From: Methylomonas albis
Lineage (GTDB): Bacteria > Pseudomonadota > Gammaproteobacteria > Methylococcales > Methylomonadaceae
Length of the DNA stretch: 64,000 bases
Reading direction: 5' to 3'
NCBI RefSeq assembly: GCF_014850955.1
Contig: NZ_JACXSS010000001.1
Span: 868,001 to 932,000, forward strand
In this document: positions 9,093 to 17,678 of the stretch, in pieces
Position numbering within the stretch: the first letter of the stretch is position 1
Layout: every line of letters begins with the position of its first letter
The notes under the pieces: model-generated
What the model was told of the DNA's origin: nothing
Databases searched by the model: none
What the model saw: only the letters and a program-made list of their open reading frames with translations
Translations under genes and position numbers: made by a program

Positions 9093-10547
9093 ATGAAATC
9101 GACCAAAGACATTGCGGAACTGCTGGATGAACCAGCTTGCGAGCATAACAAGAAGGAAAAGTCCGGCTGCGCTAAACCTAAGCCCGGCTCGGCCGCGGGC
9201 GGTTGCGCTTTTGATGGTGCACAGATTGCGCTATTACCGATCGCCGATGTCGCGCACATTGTGCACGGCCCTATCGCCTGTGCCGGTAGCTCTTGGGATA
9301 ACCGCGGCACCCGGTCTTCCGGATCGCAACTCTACCGTATCGGGATGACCACGGATCTGACCGAACAAGACGTGGTGATGGGGCGCAGCGAAAAACGCCT
9401 GTTCCACGCCATTAAACAAGCTATCGAAACCTACAACCCGCCGGCAGTGTTTATTTACAACACTTGCGTACCGGCCTTGGTCGGCGACGACATCAACGCT
9501 ACCTGCAAGTCCGCCGTCGAACGTTGGGGTGTGCCGGTCGTGCCTATCGATTGCGCCGGTTTCTACGGTACTAAAAATCTGGGTAACCGAATCGCCGGCG
9601 ATGCGATGGTCAAGCACGTGATCGGTACCCGTGATCCCGATCCGCTACCGCTGGGTACGGAGCGGCCAGGGATTAAAGTTCACGACGTCAATCTGGTCGG
9701 CGAATACAACATCGCCGGCGAATTCTGGCACGTACTGCCCTTGCTGGACGAGATGGGCTTGCGGGTGCTTTGTACGCTATCCGGCGACGCGCGTTTCCGT
9801 GAAGTGCAAACCATGCATAAGGCCGAAGTCAACATGATGGTCTGCTCCAAAGCCATGGTCAACGTGGCTCGCAAGTTACAAGACAGTTACGGCACACCTT
9901 GGTTTGAAGGCAGTTTCTACGGTATTACCGATACTAGCCAGGCTTTGCGCGATTTCGCCAGAGTGATCAAAGATCCGGATTTAATCGAACGCACCGAAGC
10001 CATCATCGCCCGCGAAGAAAACCGCATCCGCGAAGCGCTTACGCCTTGGCGAGAACGCCTAAAAGGCAAACGGGTGCTGTTGTTTACCGGCGGCGTGAAA
10101 AGCTGGTCGGTGATCTCGGCGCTGCAGGATTTGGGCATGGTGGTGGTTGCCACCGGCACTAAAAAATCCACCGAAGAAGACAAAGCACGGATTCGCGAAC
10201 TGATGGGCGAAGAGACCTTGATGATCGAAGACGGCAGCCCGAAAGCCTTGTTAAAAGTCGTCGCCGATTACAAAGCCGACATTTTGATCGCAGGTGGCCG
10301 GAATATGTACACCGCATTGAAAGCGCGTATCCCGTTCCTGGACATCAATCAAGAACGCGAATTCGGTTACGAAGGGTATCAAGGCATGCTGGAACTTGTC
10401 CGGCAATTGGCCTTGACCCTGGAAAGCCCCGTTTGGGAAGCAGTTAGAGCGACGCCGCCATGGCGCACCGGCGGTCTGAGAAAATCGGAAACGCTGGTTG
10501 CAGAAGCGCTAGTTGAACAAGAGCCTTTATCGGCTCAGGCGGCATAA
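9093..10547 (+). CDS. nifE: FeMo-cofactor scaffold protein NifE
   Basis: Subunit of the NifEN scaffold on which NifB-cofactor is converted to FeMo-cofactor before transfer to NifDK. The 484-residue protein follows the NifE pattern: a cysteine-containing N-terminal part, then [28 protein letters not shown], and the nitrogenase component 1 fold to the end. I chose the ATG at 9093 ([11 protein letters not shown]) because it lies downstream of the sigma54 promoter and has an AGGTG ribosome site; the open frame extends further upstream only through the promoter. nifN starts one base after its stop. Confidence 0.97.
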   Translation: MKSTKDIAELLDEPACEHNKKEKSGCAKPKPGSAAGGCAFDGAQIALLPIADVAHIVHGPIACAGSSWDNRGTRSSGSQLYRIGMTTDLTEQDVVMGRSEKRLFHAIKQAIETYNPPAVFIYNTCVPALVGDDINATCKSAVERWGVPVVPIDCAGFYGTKNLGNRIAGDAMVKHVIGTRDPDPLPLGTERPGIKVHDVNLVGEYNIAGEFWHVLPLLDEMGLRVLCTLSGDARFREVQTMHKAEVNMMVCSKAMVNVARKLQDSYGTPWFEGSFYGITDTSQALRDFARVIKDPDLIERTEAIIAREENRIREALTPWRERLKGKRVLLFTGGVKSWSVISALQDLGMVVVATGTKKSTEEDKARIRELMGEETLMIEDGSPKALLKVVADYKADILIAGGRNMYTALKARIPFLDINQEREFGYEGYQGMLELVRQLALTLESPVWEAVRATPPWRTGGLRKSETLVAEALVEQEPLSAQAA

Positions 10548-10548
10548 C

Positions 10549-11946
10549 ATGGCTGAAATTGTCAAACGCAACAAAGCCCTGTCGGTCAACCCCTTAAAGG
10601 CCAGCCAGCCCACCGGCGGTTCTCTGGCGTGCTTGGGCTTTGATCGGGCTATCCCGATGCTGCACGGCTCGCAAGGTTGCACCGCGTTTGCCAAAGTGTT
10701 CTTCGTACGGCATTTTCGCGAGCCGATTCCCTTGCAAACCACCGCCATGGATCAGGCCAGCTCGGTTTTGGGTGCCGATGAAAACGTCATCGAAGGCATC
10801 AGATCCATCGCCGAAAAATCCAACCCGGCTTTGATTGCAGTCTTGACTACTGGTTTGGCGGAAACCCAAGGTTGCGACGTACACCGTAACGTCCGCGAGT
10901 TTCGCGAACGTTACCCGGAATACGATCATGTCGCGGTGGTGGCCGTTAACACCCCGGATTTTACCGGTTGTGTGGAAACAGGCTACGCGGCCACTATTTA
11001 CGAAATCGTCAAGGCTTTGGTACCCGATGCGGCCAGCGCCGGCACTAAGCCGGGCAATCGCCAACGGCAAGTGAATTGTTTGGTCAGTCCGATGCTGACA
11101 CCGGGCGATTTGGAAGCCTTGCGTGATCTAATCGAACAATTCAATTTACGCCCAGTGCTGGTGCCGGATTTATCCGACTCACTGGACGGCAGCCTCACCG
11201 ACGACGACTTTTCGCCGGTGACTATCGGCGGTACGCCGGTGTCGGAATTGGCCACGCTGGGCGAAGCACGGGCCTCGCTGATCATAGGGGCCTCGTTGCG
11301 TAAATCCGGTGAACTGTTGCAGGAAAAAACCGGTGTACCTAGCCACTATTTCGATCATCTGTACGGTTTGCAAGCCAACGATGCCTTGATCGCCGCCTTG
11401 GCGGACATCAGCGAAATGCCGGTACCGCAAAAAATCGAACGGCAGCGCGCGCAGCTGCAAGACGCCATGCTGGATACCCATTTCATGCTCGGCCAGTTGC
11501 GGATTGCTATCGCCGCCGACCCGGATCAACTCAACGCATTGATCCATTTGGTGCAAGGCATGGGCGCGGAAGTGGTAACCGCGATCTGCGCCGGCAACAC
11601 CCCGGTGCTGGCCACAGCGCCGGTGGATAGCATCAAAATCGGCGATTTGGAGGATTTGGAAGTGATGGCGAAAGAGCGCAAGGCGCAATTGCTGATCGGT
11701 AACTCGCATGCCGTGGCCAGTGCCGAACGCTTGGGGATACCCGTCCTGCGTATCGGCTTTCCGCTGTATGACATCATCGGCGGCTACCAAAAAACCTGGA
11801 TTGGCTATAGGGGCACCCGGCAAACCTTGTTCGATCTGGCCAATCTGGTGATCAATTTTGCTCACGAAGAAATCGAGCCGTATTACTCGCCGTATGCACA
11901 AAAACCCGAATCAGAACGTCAAGCCGGCTCGTCGTCATGTCACTAA
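10549..11946 (+). CDS. nifN: FeMo-cofactor scaffold protein NifN
   Basis: Partner of NifE in the alpha2beta2 scaffold complex for FeMo-cofactor assembly. The 465-residue protein has the NifN opening (NPLKASQPTGG, LHGSQGCTAFAKVFFVRHFRE), the component 1 type oxidoreductase fold, and the late motif GNSHAVASAERLGIPVLRIG. The start ATG at 10549 follows the nifE stop by one base, with an AGGCGG ribosome site inside the end of nifE, so translation is coupled. The length is normal and there is no NifB or NifX fusion. Confidence 0.97.
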   Translation: MAEIVKRNKALSVNPLKASQPTGGSLACLGFDRAIPMLHGSQGCTAFAKVFFVRHFREPIPLQTTAMDQASSVLGADENVIEGIRSIAEKSNPALIAVLTTGLAETQGCDVHRNVREFRERYPEYDHVAVVAVNTPDFTGCVETGYAATIYEIVKALVPDAASAGTKPGNRQRQVNCLVSPMLTPGDLEALRDLIEQFNLRPVLVPDLSDSLDGSLTDDDFSPVTIGGTPVSELATLGEARASLIIGASLRKSGELLQEKTGVPSHYFDHLYGLQANDALIAALADISEMPVPQKIERQRAQLQDAMLDTHFMLGQLRIAIAADPDQLNALIHLVQGMGAEVVTAICAGNTPVLATAPVDSIKIGDLEDLEVMAKERKAQLLIGNSHAVASAERLGIPVLRIGFPLYDIIGGYQKTWIGYRGTRQTLFDLANLVINFAHEEIEPYYSPYAQKPESERQAGSSSCH

Positions 11947-11990
11947 CTCGTCGCATACACGTTTTGCATACCAACGATCAAAGGATGTCC

Positions 11991-12422
11991 ATGGAAACTG
12001 CCATTAAAGTCGCTTTTGCCACCACCGACATGGTTTATGTGAATCAGCATTTCGGTTCCGCTAAATCGTTTGCGGTTTACGCGGTCGATCCGGAACAGTC
12101 GGAATTAATGGAAGCTGCTCAGTTCGGCGAGCTGGCGCAGGACGGCAACGAGGACAAATTGTCGGTGAAGATTCAATTGCTCGAAGGTTGCGCGGCCGTT
12201 TACTGCCTGGCCATCGGTGCCTCGGCGGTTAATCAAATCCTCGCGCAAGGCATTCAGCCTATGAAAGTCCAGGAAGGTAGCGCGATCAAGGATCTGATCT
12301 CGGATTTACAGGCCGAAATGAAAGCCGGTCCTTCCAGCTGGCTATCCAAAGCTATTAACCTACACAAGGGGCCGAATCCGGAGCGCTTTAACGCGATGGA
12401 AGAGGAAGGTTGGGATGAATAG
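11991..12422 (+). CDS. nifX: Nitrogen fixation protein NifX
   Basis: NifX binds NifB-cofactor and VK-cluster and shuttles them to NifEN. The 143-residue protein consists of the NifX/NafY cofactor-binding domain (IKVAFATTDMVYVNQHFGSA near the start, then EDKLSVKIQLLEGCAAVYCL) with a C-terminal tail containing WLSKAINLHKGPNPERF. Two ATGs are close together (11985 and 11991); I prefer 11991 because of its spacing from AAAGG. Third gene of the operon, 44 bases after nifN. Confidence 0.95.
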   Translation: METAIKVAFATTDMVYVNQHFGSAKSFAVYAVDPEQSELMEAAQFGELAQDGNEDKLSVKIQLLEGCAAVYCLAIGASAVNQILAQGIQPMKVQEGSAIKDLISDLQAEMKAGPSSWLSKAINLHKGPNPERFNAMEEEGWDE

Positions 12423-12526
12423 CTCACCTGCGAAGAAGCCGTCGCGATAGCGGCACTAAACACGAATACCTTTCGGCGGCCAAAACTGTTTGCGCTGCTT
12501 AAACAAAAACCAATAGGAGAAACACC

Positions 12527-13000
12527 ATGGCCCTACCCGCATTAGTCGTCGAAGCCGGCGACCCATACATGACCTCGGATATCGTTGTCGAGATGGTCAA
12601 ACAACTACGCGCGCTTGATACGTACGACACCTATGAAGGCTGGTCTGACGAAAAAGTCATCGATCCCTTGGTCATGACCAAAGAACGCAAACGCGAAGTT
12701 CCGATTATCGGCGATCCTGATGAAATTACTTTGGCGCGGGTTAAAGCGTATTACAACTCCATCGCCTCGCTGATCGAGAAAAAAGGCGGCTTGATGGCCG
12801 TGCCGGTGATCAACATTACCCACGAAGGTTTTGGCCGGGCTTTGGTATTGGTTGGCAAATTGATTGTGGTGGATAAAGTGTTGCGCGATGTGCATCGCTT
12901 CGGTTTTCCCAGTCTGGAAGATCTGGCATCCAAAACCGATGCGACGATCGAAAAAGCCCTGGGCTTGATCACCACCTACAGAGAAGTAGCTGAAGCTTGA
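12527..13000 (+). CDS. NifX-associated nitrogen fixation protein (DUF269)
   Basis: Small protein (157 residues) of the NifX-associated family DUF269, found next to nifX in many diazotrophs; its biochemical role is not settled. The recognisable core includes DTYDTYEGWSDEKVIDPL and a helical C-terminus with SLEDLASKTDATIEKAL. A strong AGGAGA ribosome site precedes the ATG. The 100 bases between nifX and this gene contain no clear signal. Confidence 0.92.
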   Translation: MALPALVVEAGDPYMTSDIVVEMVKQLRALDTYDTYEGWSDEKVIDPLVMTKERKREVPIIGDPDEITLARVKAYYNSIASLIEKKGGLMAVPVINITHEGFGRALVLVGKLIVVDKVLRDVHRFGFPSLEDLASKTDATIEKALGLITTYREVAEA

Positions 13001-13008
13001 GGTGAGTT

Positions 13009-13224
13009 ATGACCGACGAAGAACTCAAAAAACTGGAAAAAGAAGTAAAGAAAAATAAACGTATGGCCAATGAGGCAGCGTCGGTACTCCACGATTTGAT
13101 CGAGGACAAACTGCCGGATGCCTATGGCGAACTGATGGGCATCGCGCAGGCAACTTATGATGCTTGCAAAGCCTGGGATGAAGCCAATAAGAAATTTTTG
13201 GCTGCCAGCAGCGAATCGGCTTAG
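13009..13224 (+). CDS. CCE_0567-family nif protein (DUF683)
   Basis: A 71-residue, highly charged helical protein of the CCE_0567/DUF683 family, which sits between the DUF269 gene and a nif ferredoxin in many nif clusters. The cyanobacterial member forms a helical bundle reported to bind metal. The lysine-rich N-terminal helix (ELKKLEKEVKKNKRMANEA) is the family signature. It starts 8 bases after DUF269 with a GAGGTGAG ribosome site. Confidence 0.9.
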   Translation: MTDEELKKLEKEVKKNKRMANEAASVLHDLIEDKLPDAYGELMGIAQATYDACKAWDEANKKFLAASSESA

Positions 13225-13233
13225 GAGGCGAGT

Positions 13234-13545
13234 ATGAGCGAATTTGTAACCGGTGTTACTTATGGCGGCACAGTTTGGACGCCTTCGTACGTTACCGATA
13301 TTAACCAGCGTACCTGTATCGGCTGCGGCCGTTGTTTCAAGGTTTGTCCACGCGACGTATTCGACTTGGTGGAAAAAGACGAATCGCTTGCCGAAGCATT
13401 TGAGGACGACTACGGCGATTTTGAAGATGACGACAACACCATGGTGATGAGCCTGAAAAACGCGTCTGACTGTATCGGTTGCGAGGCGTGCTCCAAGGTT
13501 TGCCCTAAGGACTGTTTTACGCATCAGCATAAAGAAGCTGCTTAA
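13234..13545 (+). CDS. fdxB: Nif-specific ferredoxin III (2[4Fe-4S])
   Basis: Low-potential electron carrier predicted to serve nitrogenase or FeMo-cofactor assembly. The 103-residue protein has two [4Fe-4S] motifs, CIGCGRCFKVCP and CIGCEACSKVCP, separated by a long acidic insert (EAFEDDYGDFEDDD), which is typical of the ferredoxin III nif-specific family. It follows the CCE_0567-type gene by 9 bases with a GGAGG ribosome site. Confidence 0.93.
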   Translation: MSEFVTGVTYGGTVWTPSYVTDINQRTCIGCGRCFKVCPRDVFDLVEKDESLAEAFEDDYGDFEDDDNTMVMSLKNASDCIGCEACSKVCPKDCFTHQHKEAA

Positions 13546-13568
13546 ACAGCTTTAGTAGTTTGGGTAGG

Positions 13569-13590
13569 GTGGGCACCGACGTGTGCCCAC
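13569..13590. repeat. Hairpin after fdxB
   Basis: GTGGGCAC (13569-13576) and GTGCCCAC (13583-13590) form a perfect 8-bp stem with a 6-base loop, 24 bases after the fdxB stop. There is no T-run. It may stabilise or partly terminate the nifENX-fdxB message before the next gene. Confidence 0.5.
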
Positions 13591-13763
13591 GCGGTCAGCG
13601 GTATATCTACATCTAAACTGATGGTGGATTTTACAGACCGGCTGTCGCGATATGTTTCTGCGGATAAGCAAAGAAATGTACCTTGCCTGTCGGTGCGAGA
13701 ACACACATTCAAATACCTGTCGCGATAGCGACACCCATTTCATTTCAAAAAAGGAAAGCTATC

Positions 13764-14087
13764 ATGCCGCGTCCCGATAAACACGTATTCGTTTGTACTC
13801 AAGCTCGTCCGCAAGGTCATCCGCGCGGCTCTTGTAGCGCCAGCGGCTGTGCCGAAGTGATGAATGAGTTTATGAACCAAATCCAGGCTCGGAATCTGTT
13901 CGAGAAAATTGGTTTAACTAACACCGGTTGCATGGGGCCTTGCATGCTCGGACCCAGCGTTTTGGTCTATCCGGAAGGCGTTATGTACGGTAAGGTGACC
14001 AAAGACGACGTGGCGACCATCATCGATCAACATTTGTTGGGCGGTACGCCGGTCGAGGCTTTGGTTGCGCCTGCCGAGGTTTGGTAA
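13764..14087 (+). CDS. Thioredoxin-like [2Fe-2S] ferredoxin
   Basis: A 107-residue (2Fe-2S) ferredoxin of the thioredoxin-like fold. Four cysteines in the pattern expected for the cluster are visible: C in VFVCTQAR, C in RGSCSASGC, then C in TGCMGPC. Proteins of this type are common in nif clusters (Azotobacter FeSII/FdxD-like types), where they act in electron transfer or nitrogenase protection; which applies here is not shown by the sequence. It lies 218 bases after fdxB, with an AAAGGAAAG ribosome site. The start is the ATG at 13764. Confidence 0.85.
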   Translation: MPRPDKHVFVCTQARPQGHPRGSCSASGCAEVMNEFMNQIQARNLFEKIGLTNTGCMGPCMLGPSVLVYPEGVMYGKVTKDDVATIIDQHLLGGTPVEALVAPAEVW

Positions 14088-14090
14088 ACC

Positions 14091-14597
14091 ATGAGTCAGC
14101 TCGGCTTTTTTGAAGAGCGGGTTTTATTCAGTCCGGATGTGCCGGAAGAAGTGAATAAACTGCTACAGATGGCAGTGGCCGCCAGCCATGCCGACAGGCC
14201 CTTGGCGGAAAAGTATTTTAAACAGGCGCAAGCTTTGGATAGCACTTGTCTGCAAACCTATTTTGCTCTGTACAAATTCTATTTTTACCAAGGCCGTCTG
14301 CTGGAAGCCGAGTGCGAGGTGATGGCTGCGCTGGCCGAGGCCGCGCGTCAGGGCGGTTTTCCGGCTGACTATCGGCAGCTGGGACGAGAGCTGGGTCAGT
14401 GGGACATGTATGTCAGCGACATCACCTTGTTTTATCTGTATAGCTTAAAAGCTCTGGCGTTTATCAAGCTGCGGCGGCAACTGGACGCGGAAGCGCAATC
14501 GATTCTGGTACTGATGCGGGCACTCGATCCGGAAGACCGTTCCGGCGCGTCGGTGATCATGGATTTGGCCGCCGCGGTGATGGAGGATGCCGCATGA
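14091..14597 (+). CDS. TPR-like nif-cluster protein of unknown function
   Basis: A 168-residue, probably all-helical cytosolic protein with TPR-like helical pairs (ADRPLAEKYFKQAQALD, then CLQTYFALYKFYFYQGRLLEAE). It has no catalytic motif or cysteine pattern. It starts four bases after the ferredoxin and its stop overlaps the next gene by four bases (ATGA), so it is firmly part of the nif operon. A scaffold or adaptor role is a guess. Confidence 0.75.
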   Translation: MSQLGFFEERVLFSPDVPEEVNKLLQMAVAASHADRPLAEKYFKQAQALDSTCLQTYFALYKFYFYQGRLLEAECEVMAALAEAARQGGFPADYRQLGRELGQWDMYVSDITLFYLYSLKALAFIKLRRQLDAEAQSILVLMRALDPEDRSGASVIMDLAAAVMEDAA

Positions 14598-14974
14598 CCG
14601 CTAGCAGCATCAGCGAACATGTCGAGGCCAAACGGGTTTTCGGCGAGACCGTTTGTCAACGCATTACAGAGAATATCGTCAAGCTGGGTTTCCCGTTGCA
14701 AACAGAACTTAGTTTGCCGAAATTCGATAGCGCCGAGTTCAGTTTAGTGACCGACCCGTTTACCCAAACTCAGGACCTGGTCGGTTACTGGTATAGCAGT
14801 AGTAAGCAGCGCATCGGCCAGATCAAATTTCATGGCGACGGCAGTTTTTATGCCGAATACGACGTTGTGCAGCCGCACCCAAGCAAAAAGCAATGGTTCG
14901 TCGAAGCAATCAATGCCTGGGGGCAGCAAGACAACATCAAAACCGAAGCAAAATTGCTGGACATCCCGCAATAA
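14594..14974 (+). CDS. Conserved nif-operon protein of unknown function
   Basis: A 126-residue soluble protein I do not recognise. It looks beta-rich in the middle (LVGYWYSSSKQRIGQIKFHG, SFYAEYDVV) and has no cofactor motif; its single cysteine is near residue 20. It overlaps the preceding TPR-like gene by four bases and precedes the DUF364 gene by nine, so it is translationally coupled in the operon. Confidence 0.7.
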   Translation: MTASSISEHVEAKRVFGETVCQRITENIVKLGFPLQTELSLPKFDSAEFSLVTDPFTQTQDLVGYWYSSSKQRIGQIKFHGDGSFYAEYDVVQPHPSKKQWFVEAINAWGQQDNIKTEAKLLDIPQ

Positions 14975-14983
14975 GGGGGGGCA

Positions 14984-15946
14984 ATGGCTAACCCAAAACG
15001 TTTGTACGAACTGCTGCTGGATTATTGCAGTAGCGATGCCGTGGTGGACAACCTGATGATAGGCTTGGTGTGGACCGTGTGCCAATGCAAGGGCAAAGCG
15101 ACCGCCGGCTTAGCGATGAGTCCCGGTCAAAGCACGCGCACCTTGCCGTGGTCCGGCACTTTGGGCGGCAAGCCGGTCACCGATCTGGCCGCCTGGATCA
15201 CCGAATGGGAGCCCTACAAGGCCACAGTGGCGATGGCGGCGATCAATAGCTGCATCAATGCCCGGCCCTTGCCGGAATCGGTGGTGCTGGACAGTCACGA
15301 CGAACACGCCAACCTGGCGGTGTTCGATTATTTTCTGCCGCAATTGCAAGGCAAAAATGTGGTGGTGATCGGCCGGTATCCGGGTATCGAGCGCTATCAA
15401 GACAAAATGCATTTAACTATTTTGGAACGGCAGCCGTCCGCTGCCGATTTGCCGGATTCGGCATGCGAGTTTTTGCTGCCGCAAGCCGACTGGGTGTTTC
15501 TGACTGCCAGCAGTATTCCGAATAAAACCTTTCCGCGTTTGGCAGAGCTATCCAGTCACGCTAAAACGGTATTGATGGGGCCGACGGTGCCCTGGCTGCC
15601 GCAGTTACACGAGTTCGGTATCGATTATCTGGCCGGCGTGGAAATTGTCGATCAGGAAGCCTTGTATCACACCGCTGCCCAAGGCGGTGGCGTGCGCATT
15701 TTTAACAACGGCTTACGCTATCGCGTCGCGGAACTGGCGCCGCAAAGCAGTATCAGCTGGTTGAAACAGCAAATCGCCGATTGTTTTACCGAACGGACCC
15801 AGCTCACCGAGGCGATGGAACAATGGTATCGCGATGGCAATAAGGCGCGCTTTCCGCATTACCCCTTGCTGGACCAGATCAACAGCCGGTTATCGCACCT
15901 GGATAGCAGTTTTAAATCGCTGTGGGACAACTATGCCGCTGGGTAG
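14984..15946 (+). CDS. DUF4213/DUF364 putative heavy-metal chelation protein
   Basis: A 320-residue cytosolic protein of the DUF4213 plus DUF364 architecture. The N-terminal part (about 1-110) covers DUF4213, including NLMIGLVWTVCQCKG. The C-terminal part (about 115-260) is a Rossmann-like DUF364 domain with GKNVVVIGRYPG, then LPQADWVFLTASSIPNKTF and VLMGPTVPWLP. The family is called putative heavy-metal chelation from structural work; no reaction is proven. Its place inside a nif operon suggests handling of a metal or metallocofactor, which is inference. A short C-terminal extension follows the domain. Confidence 0.82.
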   Translation: MANPKRLYELLLDYCSSDAVVDNLMIGLVWTVCQCKGKATAGLAMSPGQSTRTLPWSGTLGGKPVTDLAAWITEWEPYKATVAMAAINSCINARPLPESVVLDSHDEHANLAVFDYFLPQLQGKNVVVIGRYPGIERYQDKMHLTILERQPSAADLPDSACEFLLPQADWVFLTASSIPNKTFPRLAELSSHAKTVLMGPTVPWLPQLHEFGIDYLAGVEIVDQEALYHTAAQGGGVRIFNNGLRYRVAELAPQSSISWLKQQIADCFTERTQLTEAMEQWYRDGNKARFPHYPLLDQINSRLSHLDSSFKSLWDNYAAG

Positions 15947-15949
15947 TGC

Positions 15950-16402
15950 ATGAATATTGCAGTGCCGGAAGTGTTCGCAAGGCATAGATTGTTGTTGATG
16001 TACAAAGGCGATATCAGCGCCCTAACCATGTTTGCGCAACAGGCCGCCGGTAGCGTGTGCTTTCCGCAATCCTTGCCGCCGCTGTCCAGCGCTTTGGACG
16101 AAGATGCCACGGTTGAGGAAAGCAAAGTGGTCATACATCCGGCAACCCTGGTTAGCGCAATCAATCGGATGCTAGGGTTCGATAACGATTTACTGTATGT
16201 CGAAGCCGGTTACCAAGAATACGTCGATACCCCACGAGGGATCGTCACCGTTTACATGGCGCGTTTCAAACTATTGGATCCGCCGCATCGCTTGATGCAA
16301 CCCCTGGGCTGTCACATGCGCACGTTACCGGAATTACGCGGCCGGCCACCGGCCGAGATGGAGTTGCTGCGCCGCGCTTACACGAAAATGATGGAGGGCT
16401 AA
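15950..16402 (+). CDS. Nif-operon protein of unknown function
   Basis: A 150-residue soluble protein not recognised. It has no signal peptide or membrane helix. Its most distinctive parts are FDNDLLYVEAGYQEYVDTP and the C-terminal PPHRLMQPLGCHMRTLPEL, which contains a His/Cys/His group. It starts three bases after the DUF364 gene and ends one base before the GlcF-like gene, so the three form one tightly packed unit. Confidence 0.7.
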   Translation: MNIAVPEVFARHRLLLMYKGDISALTMFAQQAAGSVCFPQSLPPLSSALDEDATVEESKVVIHPATLVSAINRMLGFDNDLLYVEAGYQEYVDTPRGIVTVYMARFKLLDPPHRLMQPLGCHMRTLPELRGRPPAEMELLRRAYTKMMEG

Positions 16403-16403
16403 C

Positions 16404-17678
16404 ATGTTCGATATTATGGATTTTGGCAGTGGCGAGTTCACGGGTGATAGCAGCCCAGATATGCCCGTGCCTAGCGGTCCGTATATCCCGGAAGCCAGCG
16501 ACTGCATGCGTTGTGGTATGTGCGTCAGTAGCTGCCCAACCTTCCGTTTATTCGAAATCGATGCGGAAACGCCCCGGCAACGGATCCGCACCATCAGTAA
16601 AGTATTGGTCGAGGATGCGCCGATCAGCGCCGAAGAACGCGCTCATCTGGACAACTGCCTACAGTGCCGGGCTTGCGAAACTGCCTGTCCCAGCAGGATG
16701 AGTTACGGCTCTTTGTTTGACCAAGCCAGAGCGAAATTACAGCAATCGAGTTCGCGGCCTTGGTTAGCCAAACTGGCTCTGTATTTTATCGAGCACAAAC
16801 GCCGGCGGCGCATGTTGTTGCCCTTGTTGTCTTTGTATTTACGTTCCGGTTTACAAAAACCGCTAAGAGCCAGCGGCTTGCTGCGCAAATTAAAATTAGC
16901 TACTGCCGAAAGTTTACTTAACGAACCGGCCTTGGGCAGTTTGGCCGGGATTTATCCGGTCGGCAGGCGGCAGCGGCAGCGCGGACGAGTAGCCTTGTTT
17001 ACCGGTTGTCTGGCCGAGCATTTCGACCGCGCCACCCAACGCGCCGCTATCAAATTACTCAATACCATAGGCTACGAAGTCGTGGTGCCGGAAGGCCAGG
17101 GCTGTTGCGGGGCGATTCATCAGCACAACGGCTGCTCCGCGCAAATCTTAAAAGATAAAAATATCGAAGCGTTTTACCAGCTGGAAGTGGAAGCGGTGAT
17201 TTATGTCGCCAGCGGTTGCGGTGCCATGCTTACTGAATATCAAGGCGACGATAGCGAAACCGCCGGCTGGTTCGGCCGCAGCTTGCAAGACATCAACGAA
17301 TTTTTATTGGCGCATTGGCCGGACACGCTGGAACCGGCGGCTTCCAATTTAAACGTCGCGGTACACGAGCCTTGCAGCCAGCGCAATGTGTTGAAAAACG
17401 GTCGCGCCGTTCACGAGCTGTTGCGGAAAATCCCCGGTTTGAACATCGAAGCCTTGCCGGACAATCAACTCTGCTGCGGTGCCGGCGGCAGCTATATGCT
17501 CAGCCACCCCGACAATGCTCAGCAACTGCGCAATGCCAAGCGCCAGGCCATTGAAGGCTCCGGTGCGGATGTGATGGTCAGCAGCAATTTCAGCTGCGCG
17601 TTTTACCTCAATGCCGAGCGCGCCGAGACTGCGCGGAAACTGGTGCACCCGATACGCTTGTTGGCGGATAGGGTGTAA
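16404..17678 (+). CDS. GlcF/HdrD-like Fe-S oxidoreductase subunit
   Basis: A 424-residue iron-sulfur protein related to glycolate oxidase subunit GlcF and heterodisulfide-reductase-type proteins. Two [4Fe-4S] motifs (CMRCGMCVSSCP near 33-44 and CLQCRACETACP near 78-89) are followed by two CCG (cysteine-rich) domains with GQGCCGAIHQHNG and LCCGAGGSYML. Such proteins move electrons between a flavin partner and quinone or a disulfide. No glcD or glcE partner is nearby. Here it closes the nif operon, one base after the previous gene, so a role in electron supply to nitrogenase or cofactor assembly is possible. Plain glycolate oxidation is the alternative. Confidence 0.85.
   Translation: MFDIMDFGSGEFTGDSSPDMPVPSGPYIPEASDCMRCGMCVSSCPTFRLFEIDAETPRQRIRTISKVLVEDAPISAEERAHLDNCLQCRACETACPSRMSYGSLFDQARAKLQQSSSRPWLAKLALYFIEHKRRRRMLLPLLSLYLRSGLQKPLRASGLLRKLKLATAESLLNEPALGSLAGIYPVGRRQRQRGRVALFTGCLAEHFDRATQRAAIKLLNTIGYEVVVPEGQGCCGAIHQHNGCSAQILKDKNIEAFYQLEVEAVIYVASGCGAMLTEYQGDDSETAGWFGRSLQDINEFLLAHWPDTLEPAASNLNVAVHEPCSQRNVLKNGRAVHELLRKIPGLNIEALPDNQLCCGAGGSYMLSHPDNAQQLRNAKRQAIEGSGADVMVSSNFSCAFYLNAERAETARKLVHPIRLLADRV

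Noticed and set aside
11179-11901. Long minus-strand frame across nifN
   Set aside because: Shadow of nifN; its sequence lies opposite conserved NifN motifs.
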